Positions 26,242-34,922 of a stretch of DNA of 64,000 nt are shown here, in pieces (within the stretch, counting starts at the first letter, position 1; the number at the start of each line of letters is the position of its first letter). Made by a program: the position numbers and the translations under genes. This DNA is from Bog-473 sp963783245 (GTDB lineage Bacteria > Actinomycetota > Acidimicrobiia > Acidimicrobiales > RAAP-2). The notes beneath the pieces were generated by a model, which saw nothing but the letters and a program-made list of their open reading frames with translations, had not been told where the DNA came from and ran no database searches. Where the stretch lies: positions 186,001-250,000 of the forward strand of contig CAWAMS010000003.1 in assembly GCA_963783245.1 (NCBI GenBank), read 5' to 3'.

Positions 26242-26297
26242 TTGTATTCGGGGTGAATGAGGCATAAGGTTCCCTGCGTAGGTGACGTCGATGTCAA
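26242..26297 (+). promoter_or_regulatory. Promoter and operator-like site of the binding-protein gene
   Basis: TTGTAT at 26242-26247 and TAAGGT at 26265-26270 are 17 bases apart and give a start point near 26277. Directly downstream, GACGTCGATGTCAA at 26284-26297 is identical over 14 bases to the reverse strand of the palindrome at 43966-43979. It ends 19 bases before the ATG at 26317, a position suited to repression. The rest of the 297-base gap 26020-26316 shows nothing further that I can support. Confidence 0.4.
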
Positions 26298-26316
26298 CTT
26301 TTTTGGGGGGAAAGCC

Positions 26317-27570
26317 ATGGTCGGTCGTACTGGGAAACTCGCGGCATCTGCCTTTATGGCGTGTGTCGTCGGATCAGGATCGCTGGCGGCAATCTCGCCC
26401 GCTTCGGCGTCGGCTGCCACGAACAAGGCACCCATCACCCTGGCCCTGATCACGTCGTTGACCGGCGAGGCGGGGCCTCAATTCTCTGACACACCGGAAG
26501 GATTCAAGGCCCGCATCGCTCTGCAGAATGCGGAGGGCGGTGTCAATGGGCACAAAATCATCCCCCTGGTCATCGATGACCAGACCAGCCCGACCGAGGA
26601 CACAACCGCGATCCAGGACGCCATCTCCAAGGGCGCTTTCGGCATCGTCGCGGCCAGCCCCCTCTTTTTCGAAGGAGCGAAGTACCCGCAGCAAGCGGGC
26701 ATCCCGGTCACGGGCGGGAGCTTCGACGGGCCGGAATGGGGCGAGCAGCCCTACACCAACATGTTCGCGTCGGATACCGGCAGCGTCGATCCGAAGTACC
26801 CGGTCAGCACGGCGATCGGAAAATTCCTGAAAGCCCATGGGGGAACGGTGGTCGGCTCGTACGGGTATGGCATCTCGCCCTCCTCCGCCCGGTCTGCGGA
26901 AGGAACCGCCGACTCGTTCGTCCACGCGGGCGGGACGACCGGAGTGCTGGACACGTCCGTCCCCTTCGGGAGCGTCGACTTCACTTCTGCAGCGCTGTTC
27001 GCCAAGCAGAAGAAGGTCGACGCCATCTACGCCGGCATGGACAACAACTCCAACTTCGCCCTGGCCACCGCGCTGAAGCAGGCCGGGGTCAAGGTCAAGG
27101 CAGTCGTCTTCCCGACGGGCTTCCTCCCTGCGGTCGTCAAGTCGCCGGCCTGGCAGAACTTGCAGGGGGACTACTTCGACTCTGAATTCCGTCCGGCGCA
27201 ACTTCCGAATGCAGGGACGCAGCAATTGGTCTCGGCGCTGCAGAAGTACGAAGGGCGACCCCCGTCACAGTTTCCCGACTTCAACATCTATGAGAGCTGG
27301 CTCGGCGCAGATCTGATGATCAAGGGCCTTGAACTCGCCGGTGCGAACCCGACCCGGGCGAACGTGATCAAGGACCTGCGGAACCTGAAGTCCTACAACG
27401 GCAACGGTCTGCTCCCGTCGACCATCAACTACTCGACTATTTTCGGCCACGACCTGCCCAAACTCTGTGGGTGGTACATGAAGGCGGAAGCAAAGGGCTT
27501 CGTGGCAACCTCGAGTCAGCCGGTGTGCGGCTCCGATATTCCGGGAACCGCGACCGCGACGTCCTCCTGA
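26317..27570 (+). CDS. ABC transporter substrate-binding protein (branched-chain amino acid type), orphan
   Basis: A 417-residue exported binding protein. The signal peptide core ends at SASA near residue 33. The mature protein shares long blocks with the protein at 10370-11647: GGVNGHKI, DDQTSP, EWGEQPYTNMFA, YGYGISPSS, AGMDNNSNFALAT and KSYNGNGLLPSTINY. The first strand reads LALITSLTGEAG, without the CxC pair of its paralogue. ATG 26317 is preceded by GGGGGGAAAG. No transporter membrane or ATPase genes are nearby, so it must use a system elsewhere or act as a sensor. It converges on an amidohydrolase gene 19 bases away. Confidence 0.9.
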   Translation: MVGRTGKLAASAFMACVVGSGSLAAISPASASAATNKAPITLALITSLTGEAGPQFSDTPEGFKARIALQNAEGGVNGHKIIPLVIDDQTSPTEDTTAIQDAISKGAFGIVAASPLFFEGAKYPQQAGIPVTGGSFDGPEWGEQPYTNMFASDTGSVDPKYPVSTAIGKFLKAHGGTVVGSYGYGISPSSARSAEGTADSFVHAGGTTGVLDTSVPFGSVDFTSAALFAKQKKVDAIYAGMDNNSNFALATALKQAGVKVKAVVFPTGFLPAVVKSPAWQNLQGDYFDSEFRPAQLPNAGTQQLVSALQKYEGRPPSQFPDFNIYESWLGADLMIKGLELAGANPTRANVIKDLRNLKSYNGNGLLPSTINYSTIFGHDLPKLCGWYMKAEAKGFVATSSQPVCGSDIPGTATATSS

Positions 27571-27589
27571 GCCATCGCTCCCGGTGCCG

Positions 27590-28792
27590 TCAGCTGCCCG
27601 GGGGCGGCGCCGGCGTGAAGCGGTAGAGCTTCTCGGCGTTGCCTCGCTGAATCTTGTACTGGGTCTCGGGAGGGAGATCAGCCACGAGCTTCTTGGCCAC
27701 GGCGATGCTGTCGGGCCAGGTGGTGTCGCTGTGCGGGTAGTCGGTCTCCATCATCACGTTGTCCTCTCCGATGATGTCGAGTGACCGCAAGCCGGAGGAC
27801 TCCTCGATGAAGCAGCCGTAGATGTGCTTGCGCACAGTGGATCGGACGTCGAGACGGTCCAAGTCAGCCATGACCTGCTCGGTCTGGACCTCATTGTTGT
27901 AGAACGCGGTGGACGTCTTCTTCGCCCAGTGACGCTGCTTGTCGATCACCTGCTCGGCTCGCTCGATGAAATAGGGCATCCACCCGATGTTTCCCTCCGA
28001 AAGGGCGATCTTGAGTCCCGGCATGCGTTCGAAGTAGTCGCTGAAGAGCCACGCCAGCATGGTGCCCGCAGCCCGCACGGCTCCGAAGGTCAGGTTGGCC
28101 AGACCTGGCGCGTCGGACGAGATCACCGGCATGGTCGATGACGAGCCGACGTGCATGCAGATGACGGATTGGGTGTCCTGGGCCGCCGCCATCACCGGAT
28201 CCCAGTAACGGTTGGGATCGTGGATGGTGGGAAGCCCGAGCGGTTCGGGGTTCTCGGAGAACGCGAAGGCCGTCGCTCCCTTGCCGGCGCACCGTTCAAT
28301 CTCCCCGGCCGCCCCGAGCGGGTCCCACAGCGGGATGATGATCAGCGGGATGAACCGGCCGGGGACGGTCCCGCACCATTCGTCGATCATCCAGTCGTTG
28401 TAGGCCTGCACGCACAGCATCGCCAGATCCTTGTCCTTGGCCTCGTAGAAGATCTGGCCGCAGAATCGGGGGAACGAGGGGAAGCACAATGAGCCGAGGA
28501 TCCCCGCCCTCTCCATGTCCGCCACCCGGGCGACGGGGTCATACGCCCCGGGGTGCATTTCGGAGTACGGCATCGGGTCCGGCGAGAACTCCTCCTTGCG
28601 CTTGCCGATGGTCACCGACAACCCCGATGTCGGCACTCTCTTGTCTTCGTAGACCCATGCGTCGTCGTCCAGCAGGCGGGGCCCGAGCTCTCGATACCGC
28701 GCCGGGAGCCTGTCAACCCAGACGTTGGGCGGCTCGATCACATGATCGTCCACTGAGACGAGCCAATCCAGCTCAGGTGCGTTCGCATCCAT
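27590..28792 (-). CDS. Amidohydrolase-2 family metal-dependent hydrolase
   Basis: A 400-residue PF04909-type protein with SVDDHVIEP near residues 13-21, ICMHVGSSS near 215 with the next His, ALSEGNIGWMPYF with the Glu, and METDYPHSDTTWPDS near 350 with the Asp. It is a close paralogue of the 400-residue protein at 36475-37677 (shared EEFSP, CFPS/T-RFCGQ, QAYNDWM, FAFSENP and RGNAE-LYRFTPA). It is the last gene of the long minus-strand block, 42 bases after the broken LLM gene. Confidence 0.9.
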   Translation of the reverse strand: MDANAPELDWLVSVDDHVIEPPNVWVDRLPARYRELGPRLLDDDAWVYEDKRVPTSGLSVTIGKRKEEFSPDPMPYSEMHPGAYDPVARVADMERAGILGSLCFPSFPRFCGQIFYEAKDKDLAMLCVQAYNDWMIDEWCGTVPGRFIPLIIIPLWDPLGAAGEIERCAGKGATAFAFSENPEPLGLPTIHDPNRYWDPVMAAAQDTQSVICMHVGSSSTMPVISSDAPGLANLTFGAVRAAGTMLAWLFSDYFERMPGLKIALSEGNIGWMPYFIERAEQVIDKQRHWAKKTSTAFYNNEVQTEQVMADLDRLDVRSTVRKHIYGCFIEESSGLRSLDIIGEDNVMMETDYPHSDTTWPDSIAVAKKLVADLPPETQYKIQRGNAEKLYRFTPAPPPGS

Positions 28793-28834
28793 GTCGGTTC
28801 TCCTTTTGGTTGCTCTTCCGTTCGAAACGTACGA

Positions 28835-29777
28835 TCACCCGGTCACGCTGCTTCCCGCCGTCAACCGGAGTCTCACCCGTGGGATGACGTCGTCGAGCAG
28901 GCTGGCTACGGTTGTCTTGTCGTCGCCGTCGGGCCCTGACGCCGGCGCAAAGATGAAATGGCGGACCCCGCTCGTGGCGAACGCGGAAAGCTTGTCCGCG
29001 ACCTCCTGGGGCGTTCCCGCCGCGGCGACGTGGTCGATCATCTTCCCGAAGTCCTGGTTGTAGTTGCCCCCGATGCTGCGGGCCGCGTTCTCCCGTGCCC
29101 GGTCGCCGTCATCGTCGACGTTGACGAACACGAACGCGTACCAGCCGAAGTCATCGAGCTCACGCCCTCTGCTGTCAGCCGTTCGGCGGATCACCTCGAC
29201 CGATGCGGCGTAGCGACGGGGCGAATACAGGTAGGGCATCCACCCGTCGCCGAGGAGAGCCGCCCGCCGCATTGCCGCCTCCTGACGGCCGGCCACGACG
29301 ACCGGCGGGCCGCCTGCTTGCAGCGGCGCCGGATGGATCCGCACTTCCTCCATCGGGTAGAACGGCCCCTCGTGACGTGACCGTCTCGGCGGTCCAGAGC
29401 TTCTTCAAGAGAGGGATGGCTTCGTTGGTGCGCCGCCCACGCTCGGTCAGGGGCACGTGGCAGGCCCGGAATTCGGCCGGGTATTCGCCCCCTATTCCGA
29501 CACCGAGGATGACCCGGCCCGCCGCCGCCCGGTCGAGGTCGGCAATCTGTTTGGCGATGATCGCCGGCTCGTACAGGGGGAGGAGAAGGATGGAGGTGCC
29601 GATCTTCACCCGGCCCGTGAGAGCGGACAGCCGGGCCAGGCTCATCATCACCTCCGGAGAGGGGTTCGGTGAGGCGATGTGCCCACCCGTCCACAGCGAG
29701 TCGATCGGCAGGTCTTCCATCGCCGCCACACTCTTCGCGTCGGCCGGTGCGATGAATCCGATATGGATGTCCGACAC
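28835..29777 (-). pseudogene. LLM-class flavin/F420-dependent oxidoreductase, broken by one extra base
   Basis: The N-terminal half starts at GTG 29777 (AGAGGAGG 7 bases upstream) with VSDIHIGFIAP and reads through GRVILGVGIGGEYPAEF and LWTAETVTSRG; there the frame is lost. The expected continuation GPFYPMEEVRIHP, VVVAGRQEAAMRRAA and the rest lies one base over and runs to 28835. The extra base is in the run of four C (plus strand) at 29366-29369. Without it the gene codes for about 313 residues. No other damage is visible, so this is a fresh pseudogene or a homopolymer sequence error. Confidence 0.75.
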
Positions 29778-29830
29778 GGGAATACCTCCTCTGCCCGGTA
29801 GGGGCTGCTCAGCCGGCCTGTGCCGCCTGC

Positions 29831-30862
29831 TCAGACACCCAGGAGTCCGAACGTGTCGTGATCGGCCACGGCATGCCCGAGCCGGCGAACCGTGGCGGTG
29901 GTGATCGGCTCCGGCGTGAACTGCGTCATCGCCCATAGAAAGTACCCGTAGGCGAGGTGACGTCGGTAGGCGTCCATGGCGTTGTCCCGGTCGGGGACGG
30001 GCGCGCCCAGGGCGGCCCGGCGGTCGAGGTAGCCGCGGAGGAGGTCACCCTCGTGGCGTCGGCGATCCTCGGTCTCGAGCACTGACGCAATGTGATAGCT
30101 CACGTCGAGAGCCCACGAGCCACGTTGCGCCAACTGCCAATCGAACAAGCCCGCCGTGTCCTTCTCCAAGTAGATGTTGCCTGCGTGGGTATCCCCGTGG
30201 AGAAGGCACGGTGTCGACGGAATCTGGGCGTCAAGGGCGCGCATGGCCTCGCTGACACGCCGGCCGTTGCGCACCTCGTCGGGAAGGCCATCCCCCCGGG
30301 GCCGGTCCAGTAACTCCTGGAGCCGCTCCACCGGCATGCGGTCCGCCATGGGCGCCATCCGTGCCGCGAGCCAGTCCTGGTCGAGGGTCCCCGGCTTCAA
30401 CTCTGTGGCGTGCAGGAGTGCCAACTGGTCAAGGGCGGCGGCCGATTCGGCCGGACTGAACGGCTGGAGCGCCGTGCGGAGCTCCGTTCCCGGGCGCGCC
30501 AGGTCCTCGATCAACAGCAACGAACGTCCCGAGTCCTCGTCGAGTCCGACGTAATGGCAATGCGGGATATGGACATCGACGGTGTGCGCCAATTCCCGGT
30601 AGAAGAGGGCCTCTGCGAGACCGGCGCTCCCGAGGCTTGCTCCCTCCCCGAAGTAACCCTTGATGCAGATTCTGCGTGGTGCCGCCGGCGCTCCCGGGTT
30701 GTCGTACGACAATTCGAGGCGCAACTTGCTGGCGATGGTCGCGAACTGCGTGAGGACCGTCACCTCTTTCACCTGACACCCTTCGTGCTGCAGTCCCAAG
30801 GCGGCGGAAAGCCAGGACGGGTCCACGACCTGGTCGATTGTTGCGGGTACTGGGTCGAACAT
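29831..30862 (-). CDS. APH-fold phosphotransferase family protein
   Basis: A 343-residue kinase-fold protein. The catalytic loop is LLHGDTHAGNIYL and the metal-binding motif is GLFDWQLAQRG. N-lobe features include ICIKGYFGE with the ATP-binding Lys and LLIEDLARPG in the hinge. It differs from the two DWEMxTxGDP kinases in this window and is closer to ecdysteroid-kinase-like or CHK-type proteins; hydroxylated lipids or acyl-CoAs are possible substrates. ATG 30862 has AAAGGTG just upstream. The stop of the TetR gene is only 3 bases before it, so they share a transcript. Confidence 0.8.
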   Translation of the reverse strand: MFDPVPATIDQVVDPSWLSAALGLQHEGCQVKEVTVLTQFATIASKLRLELSYDNPGAPAAPRRICIKGYFGEGASLGSAGLAEALFYRELAHTVDVHIPHCHYVGLDEDSGRSLLLIEDLARPGTELRTALQPFSPAESAAALDQLALLHATELKPGTLDQDWLAARMAPMADRMPVERLQELLDRPRGDGLPDEVRNGRRVSEAMRALDAQIPSTPCLLHGDTHAGNIYLEKDTAGLFDWQLAQRGSWALDVSYHIASVLETEDRRRHEGDLLRGYLDRRAALGAPVPDRDNAMDAYRRHLAYGYFLWAMTQFTPEPITTATVRRLGHAVADHDTFGLLGV

Positions 30863-30864
30863 GT

Positions 30865-31635
30865 TCACCTTTCGATTGCCTGCGATCGTGCGCCGCCACT
30901 CTCCGCCCGCGACGGGGAGCCTCCCCGGTCGAGCCGGTCCGTGCCGCCCAGGCCGGCAAGCAGAAATGCCCAGAGGCGGTCTGCGATCACCTGCTTCGAT
31001 TCGTCGGTCGCGGCAAAGGCGTAGTGGTGATAGACGGACATGACCAACTGGTTGATGAGCCACGCGTCGTTCGCGGCATTCCTTGCGTTCAGCTGCCCCG
31101 CCTCTGTGGCAGCCTCGATCTCACCGAGCAGGAGGTCGGAGAACGGCTTCGTGGCCCGTGTCACCTCTTCGGGAAAGAGGGGAAAGAGCCGCCAGTGCTC
31201 GGTCGTGATGAAGCGGGGACCGCTGGTGTTCGTGTCCAACGACGTGACGACCGACGTGACGTACGAGTGGAGGCGGGAGACGGGATCGGGCAGATTCTGC
31301 GCTCTCTCCTTGAAAGCAACGCAACTCTCCTCGACCATGTTCTCGATCACCGCGAGGAGGAGTTGATCCTTGCCCTCGAAGTATCGGTAGAAGGTCTGTA
31401 AGGCAATGCCGGCTTCCTTCAAGAGCTGTTGAATCGTGAAACTCGTCTTGTTGACGGCGATGAGCCGCTGTGCTGCCTCGACGATGGACTTCGCCTGTTG
31501 CACACCCCGGTCACGCGAGCGCCGGACCAATGGGGCGCGATCTGCGGCACGCTCGGCCCAGGATCCACCCGGGACCGCTGCTTCGCCGGATACCTCTTCT
31601 CTCCCTGCGACCGAGCTGGATGCCGAAGGACTCAC
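30865..31635 (-). CDS. TetR family transcriptional regulator
   Basis: A 256-residue TetR-type protein. The N-terminal HTH is near residues 45-90: IVEAAQRLI, FTIQQLLKEAGIALQTFYRYFEGKDQLL. The remaining 160 residues form the ligand-binding domain. The first 40 residues are an unusually long tail. The GTG at 31635 overlaps the thiolase-like gene stop as GTGA, which fixes the start. Being inside the operon, it probably controls the operon in response to an acyl-CoA or related ligand. Confidence 0.85.
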   Translation of the reverse strand: MSPSASSSVAGREEVSGEAAVPGGSWAERAADRAPLVRRSRDRGVQQAKSIVEAAQRLIAVNKTSFTIQQLLKEAGIALQTFYRYFEGKDQLLLAVIENMVEESCVAFKERAQNLPDPVSRLHSYVTSVVTSLDTNTSGPRFITTEHWRLFPLFPEEVTRATKPFSDLLLGEIEAATEAGQLNARNAANDAWLINQLVMSVYHHYAFAATDESKQVIADRLWAFLLAGLGGTDRLDRGGSPSRAESGGARSQAIER

Positions 31636-32834
31636 AACGGCTCGGCGCTGTAGAGAATCGCACCGCCGTAGTGTGGCGACGAGTGACACGCGAGACCGAG
31701 TGTGGCGTTGGCCCGTTGGCGCTCGGCCGCCCGGCCGGACAGCTGGAGATAGCACTCGAGCATCTGCGGGACACCATGCATGCGCCCGTTGCCGAGCGCA
31801 CCCCCGCCGGAGAGAATCGGCAGACCAGTGGGTGAATCGCTGTCGATCCCGCCCTTCTCCACGAAACGATGTGCCTCACCAACCGGGCACAAACCCAAGG
31901 CCTCGAGCCAGAAGTAGACGAATGGCGAAAATCCGTCGTAGAGCTGTGGCAGGTCGATCTCTCCCGGCTTCACACCGGCGCTGTCCCAGAGTCGTTGCGC
32001 CAGGGACGTCCCCACGCTCATGATGTCGTCGAGCGGCCAGTGCAGGGGCAACCTCTTGGTCGCGGGTACTCCGCTGGCGTAGCCGGCAACGTAGACCGGA
32101 GCGTGGGGAAGATCCTTCGCGCGCTCGGCCGTCGTAAAGATGAAGGCGGCGACGCCGTCGACGGGGATGTCGCAGTCGAAACGACAGATCGGATCGTTGA
32201 TCATCGGGGCGCCAAGGTAGTCCTCGGCCTCGAGAGGCTGGCCGTACCAGTAGGACCACGGGAGCCGTGACCCGTTCTTTCGCGCTTCCACCAGCACCTC
32301 CGCCATCGACTCCCGACTGGCGCCGTAACGCTGGAGGTATTCGTTGTAGGCGAGAGCGATCATGGCCAACGGGCCGAAGTAGCCCTGCGGAACGGTCCAC
32401 TGTCGATCCCCTCGGACCTCCTGCAATGGGTTTTCGTGATAGCTACCCCGAGGATTGTGCAGAGCACGGTGCACGAGCACGTAGTCGGCGGCGCCGCTGG
32501 CGACGGCGTTGACTGCGATCGACACCGAACCCGGGATCTGACCGAACCCCTGAAACCCGGCGGCGTAGCGCGGGCTGAGCCCGAGATGTTCGGCCAGCCA
32601 ATTGGCCGACACCAAGCTGACGCCGTCCTCGGGGAGGTGGGCCCCGGCGCTCGGAAACAAGCTTGCCGTCACGAACCCGTCGATCTGCTCGACCGAGAGA
32701 CCCGCATCGGCAATCGCCGTTCTGGCCGTTTCCACGGCGAGCACCCCGAGCGGCGCGACCGCGTGGCGCTCGATGGCGCTCTGGGCGTACCCCACGATCG
32801 CCACCTGTTTGCTGGCGGTGAAGCGTGCGGTCAT
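31632..32834 (-). CDS. Thiolase-like protein (SCP-x/Ltp type), likely aldolase partner of DUF35 protein
   Basis: A 400-residue thiolase-fold protein: VAIVGYAQSAIERHA, GLSVEQIDGFVTAS, a C-terminal GGALGNGRMHGVPQMLE helix and a last strand HYGGAILYS. At the place of the nucleophilic Cys (around residues 92-105) it reads GFQGFGQIPGSVS, with no Cys. This is expected for Ltp2-like enzymes, which with a DUF35 partner cleave beta-hydroxyacyl-CoA by retro-aldol reaction in steroid side-chain degradation. It overlaps the DUF35 gene by 4 bases upstream and the TetR gene by 4 downstream. Thiolysis is the less likely alternative. Confidence 0.85.
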   Translation of the reverse strand: MTARFTASKQVAIVGYAQSAIERHAVAPLGVLAVETARTAIADAGLSVEQIDGFVTASLFPSAGAHLPEDGVSLVSANWLAEHLGLSPRYAAGFQGFGQIPGSVSIAVNAVASGAADYVLVHRALHNPRGSYHENPLQEVRGDRQWTVPQGYFGPLAMIALAYNEYLQRYGASRESMAEVLVEARKNGSRLPWSYWYGQPLEAEDYLGAPMINDPICRFDCDIPVDGVAAFIFTTAERAKDLPHAPVYVAGYASGVPATKRLPLHWPLDDIMSVGTSLAQRLWDSAGVKPGEIDLPQLYDGFSPFVYFWLEALGLCPVGEAHRFVEKGGIDSDSPTGLPILSGGGALGNGRMHGVPQMLECYLQLSGRAAERQRANATLGLACHSSPHYGGAILYSAEPL

Positions 32835-33259
32835 GGCCGGTCCTCGAGGGCGAACGCCGGCACGGAGACGCCGGGTGCGATGTCCTCGAAGGCCAGCCGT
32901 ACGGCGTCGCCGACCGCGAGCGGTGCAGCGACCCCGTCGAGCAGACGGCCGATGAGGCGCAGATCAGCCTGCTCCGCCAACTCGACGTCCACCAGGACGA
33001 ACGGGATGTCATGGTCGAATCCGGGCAAGAAGGACTTCCGCATGACGGTCCATGACCTGACCGTCCCCCGGCCGCTCACGGGTGTGAATTCGAACGCCGG
33101 ATCGGTGCTGTGGCAGTGCGGACAGACGACGTCGGGGGGATGGGTCAGCGTGGCGCACCGAGAGCATCGAGCGATCGTCAGGACATGTTCGGCCGCCGCT
33201 TTCCAAAAGTCCGCGGATTGCTCGTCGGGAACCGGGAATGGCCGGACCAGCTCCTTCAC
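32831..33259 (-). CDS. Zn-ribbon/OB-fold (DUF35) acyl-CoA-binding partner protein
   Basis: A 142-residue protein with an N-terminal helix (ADFWKAAAEH), a zinc ribbon made by Cys32, Cys35, Cys46 and Cys49 (CSRC, CPHC), and a C-terminal OB-fold (GTVRSWTVM, PFVLVDVELAEQADLRLIGRL). DUF35 proteins bind the CoA ester and complete the active site of thiolase-like aldolases or dehydratases. The GTG start at 33259 overlaps the CoA-transferase stop as GTGA, and its own stop overlaps the thiolase-like ATG, so stoichiometric co-translation is likely. Confidence 0.85.
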   Translation of the reverse strand: MKELVRPFPVPDEQSADFWKAAAEHVLTIARCSRCATLTHPPDVVCPHCHSTDPAFEFTPVSGRGTVRSWTVMRKSFLPGFDHDIPFVLVDVELAEQADLRLIGRLLDGVAAPLAVGDAVRLAFEDIAPGVSVPAFALEDRP

Positions 33260-34467
33260 AGAATGACCCCCTCGTCCTTGAGCGAGGTGATCTCGTCCCA
33301 TGCGTACCCCAGGTCCAACAAGACTGATTCGGTGTGTTCGCCATGGCCGGGGGCCCGGCGAAGCTCGGGCGGCTCACCGTCGAATTGGACCGGCACGGCG
33401 GGCAGACGGTAGGCCGCTTCACCGTCGATCACGACGTCCCCGATGTACCGGTTTGCCAGAACCTGCGGGTCGGTAAGGAGCTCGGGAATGGACTGCATCG
33501 GCGCCCATGGTGCGTCGAGGCCGGCCAAGACCTCTTTGCACTCCTCAAAGGTCCGGCGTCCGAACTCCTCGTCGAGGAGCGCGGTACAAGCCTCCGCGTT
33601 TTCGCGCCGGACCTGCATCGTCGCAAAGCGCGGATCGTCCGCAAGATCGTCCCGTCCCAGGATTCGACAGAAATCCGCCCAATAGCGGTCCGCCTCCAAG
33701 AAGACGAGTTGTATGTGACGTCCATCCTTGGTCCGGTAGGAGCCGACCAACGGGTTCACGAATCCGCCCCGTCCGCTGGCGGCCATCGGCGAGTCCCCCC
33801 CGAGAGCGGCCAACAGATCGGACGACATCGTCCACATTGCGGTGGCCAACAGTGAGACGTCGACAACCGAGCCACGGCCGGTACGGGTGCGCTTGAGCAA
33901 CGCCGCCGAAATCCCGAACGCCAGCGCCATGGCTCCGCTTCGGTCGCCCATGGCCCCGCGTTGGCCGATCGGATGGTCGCGGTCGGCCGGTGTCAGCATG
34001 TGCGCAACGCCACCCCGGGCCCAGTACGCGGAGCTGTCATACCCCGCATGATCGGCGTCGGGCCCGCGGGTGCCGTACCCGTTTCCGCTGGCGTAGACCA
34101 GAGCCGGGAAGCGCTCGGTCAGGGTTTCGGCGTCGAGTCCGAGCCGCGTGAGCGCCTTGGGGCGGAGGTTGGTCAGGAAGACGTCGGCGGACTCGAGGAG
34201 TCGGTCCAACACGGCCTGTCCGGCCTCCGCCTGGACGTTCAAGGCCATGGAGCGTTTCCCTCGATTGGCCAGTGCCAGGGAAAGATTGACGCCGCCGGAC
34301 TCGCTCCCGATCCCCTGGGTCGCCAGACCGCGGTACGGGTCACCCTCGAGGCGCTCGATATGGACGACGTCCGCCCCCCAGTCAGCCAGAAGTGCGCCCG
34401 CCACCGGCACGAAGACCCATTGCGCCAGCTCGACCACGCGCACGCCTTCGAATGCTCCTTCCGACAT
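33256..34467 (-). CDS. Type III CoA-transferase (CaiB/BaiF)
   Basis: A 403-residue CaiB/BaiF enzyme: FEGVRVVELAQWVFVPVAG, LLADWGADVVHIERLEGD, and the catalytic Asp144 in AGYDSSAYWARGG. It activates a carboxylic acid by moving CoA from another thioester. It heads the overlapping set CoA-transferase, DUF35, thiolase-like, TetR, which suggests it primes the acid that is later cleaved by the thiolase-like/DUF35 pair. The 20-base gap to the nitroreductase-like gene holds a G-rich ribosome site. Confidence 0.9.
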   Translation of the reverse strand: MSEGAFEGVRVVELAQWVFVPVAGALLADWGADVVHIERLEGDPYRGLATQGIGSESGGVNLSLALANRGKRSMALNVQAEAGQAVLDRLLESADVFLTNLRPKALTRLGLDAETLTERFPALVYASGNGYGTRGPDADHAGYDSSAYWARGGVAHMLTPADRDHPIGQRGAMGDRSGAMALAFGISAALLKRTRTGRGSVVDVSLLATAMWTMSSDLLAALGGDSPMAASGRGGFVNPLVGSYRTKDGRHIQLVFLEADRYWADFCRILGRDDLADDPRFATMQVRRENAEACTALLDEEFGRRTFEECKEVLAGLDAPWAPMQSIPELLTDPQVLANRYIGDVVIDGEAAYRLPAVPVQFDGEPPELRRAPGHGEHTESVLLDLGYAWDEITSLKDEGVIL

Positions 34468-34487
34468 CTACCCCGCCCCTCCCCTCT

Positions 34488-34922
34488 TTACTTCGGGCTC
34501 AGAACGACGACCGGAATGATCCGTTCGGTTCGTGTCTGATAGGTGTGATAGTTCGGCCACTGTTCGGAAACGATCGTCCACAGTCCTGGCTTCTCCTCGT
34601 CGGACGCCGTGCGCGCGGTGACGGCGAGATGCTCGGACTTGACCTGTATGTCGGCATCGGGAGCAACGAGAAGGTTCTCGTACCACAGGGGGTGCCGTGG
34701 GGCGCCGCCCATCGAGGCCACGACGAGGTAGTCCTCACCGTTGCGGGCGAAGATGAGCGGGGTCGTGCGGGGCTGGCCGCTCCTCCGCCCGGTCGTGGTG
34801 AGAAGCAGTGTCGGAACCCCATTCCACAGGTAACCGACGGCTCCGTCGGTCTCCTGGTAACGACGGACGTGTTCGGGTCCCAGGAGGGCCAGGTCGGGTT
34901 GCGAATAATCAGGCGTGCTCAT
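34488..34922 (-). CDS. F420-dependent nitroreductase-like (Ddn family) protein
   Basis: A 144-residue split-barrel protein of the deazaflavin-dependent nitroreductase family (PF04075): LLLTTTGRRSGQPRTTPLIF, a YLVVASMGGAPRHPLWYENL block that contacts F420, and a final strand RIIPVVVLSPK. Members reduce quinones or unsaturated substrates with F420H2. ATG 34922 overlaps the P450 stop by one base (TGATG), so the two are coupled. It may reduce a product of that P450 or protect against quinones. Confidence 0.85.
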   Translation of the reverse strand: MSTPDYSQPDLALLGPEHVRRYQETDGAVGYLWNGVPTLLLTTTGRRSGQPRTTPLIFARNGEDYLVVASMGGAPRHPLWYENLLVAPDADIQVKSEHLAVTARTASDEEKPGLWTIVSEQWPNYHTYQTRTERIIPVVVLSPK

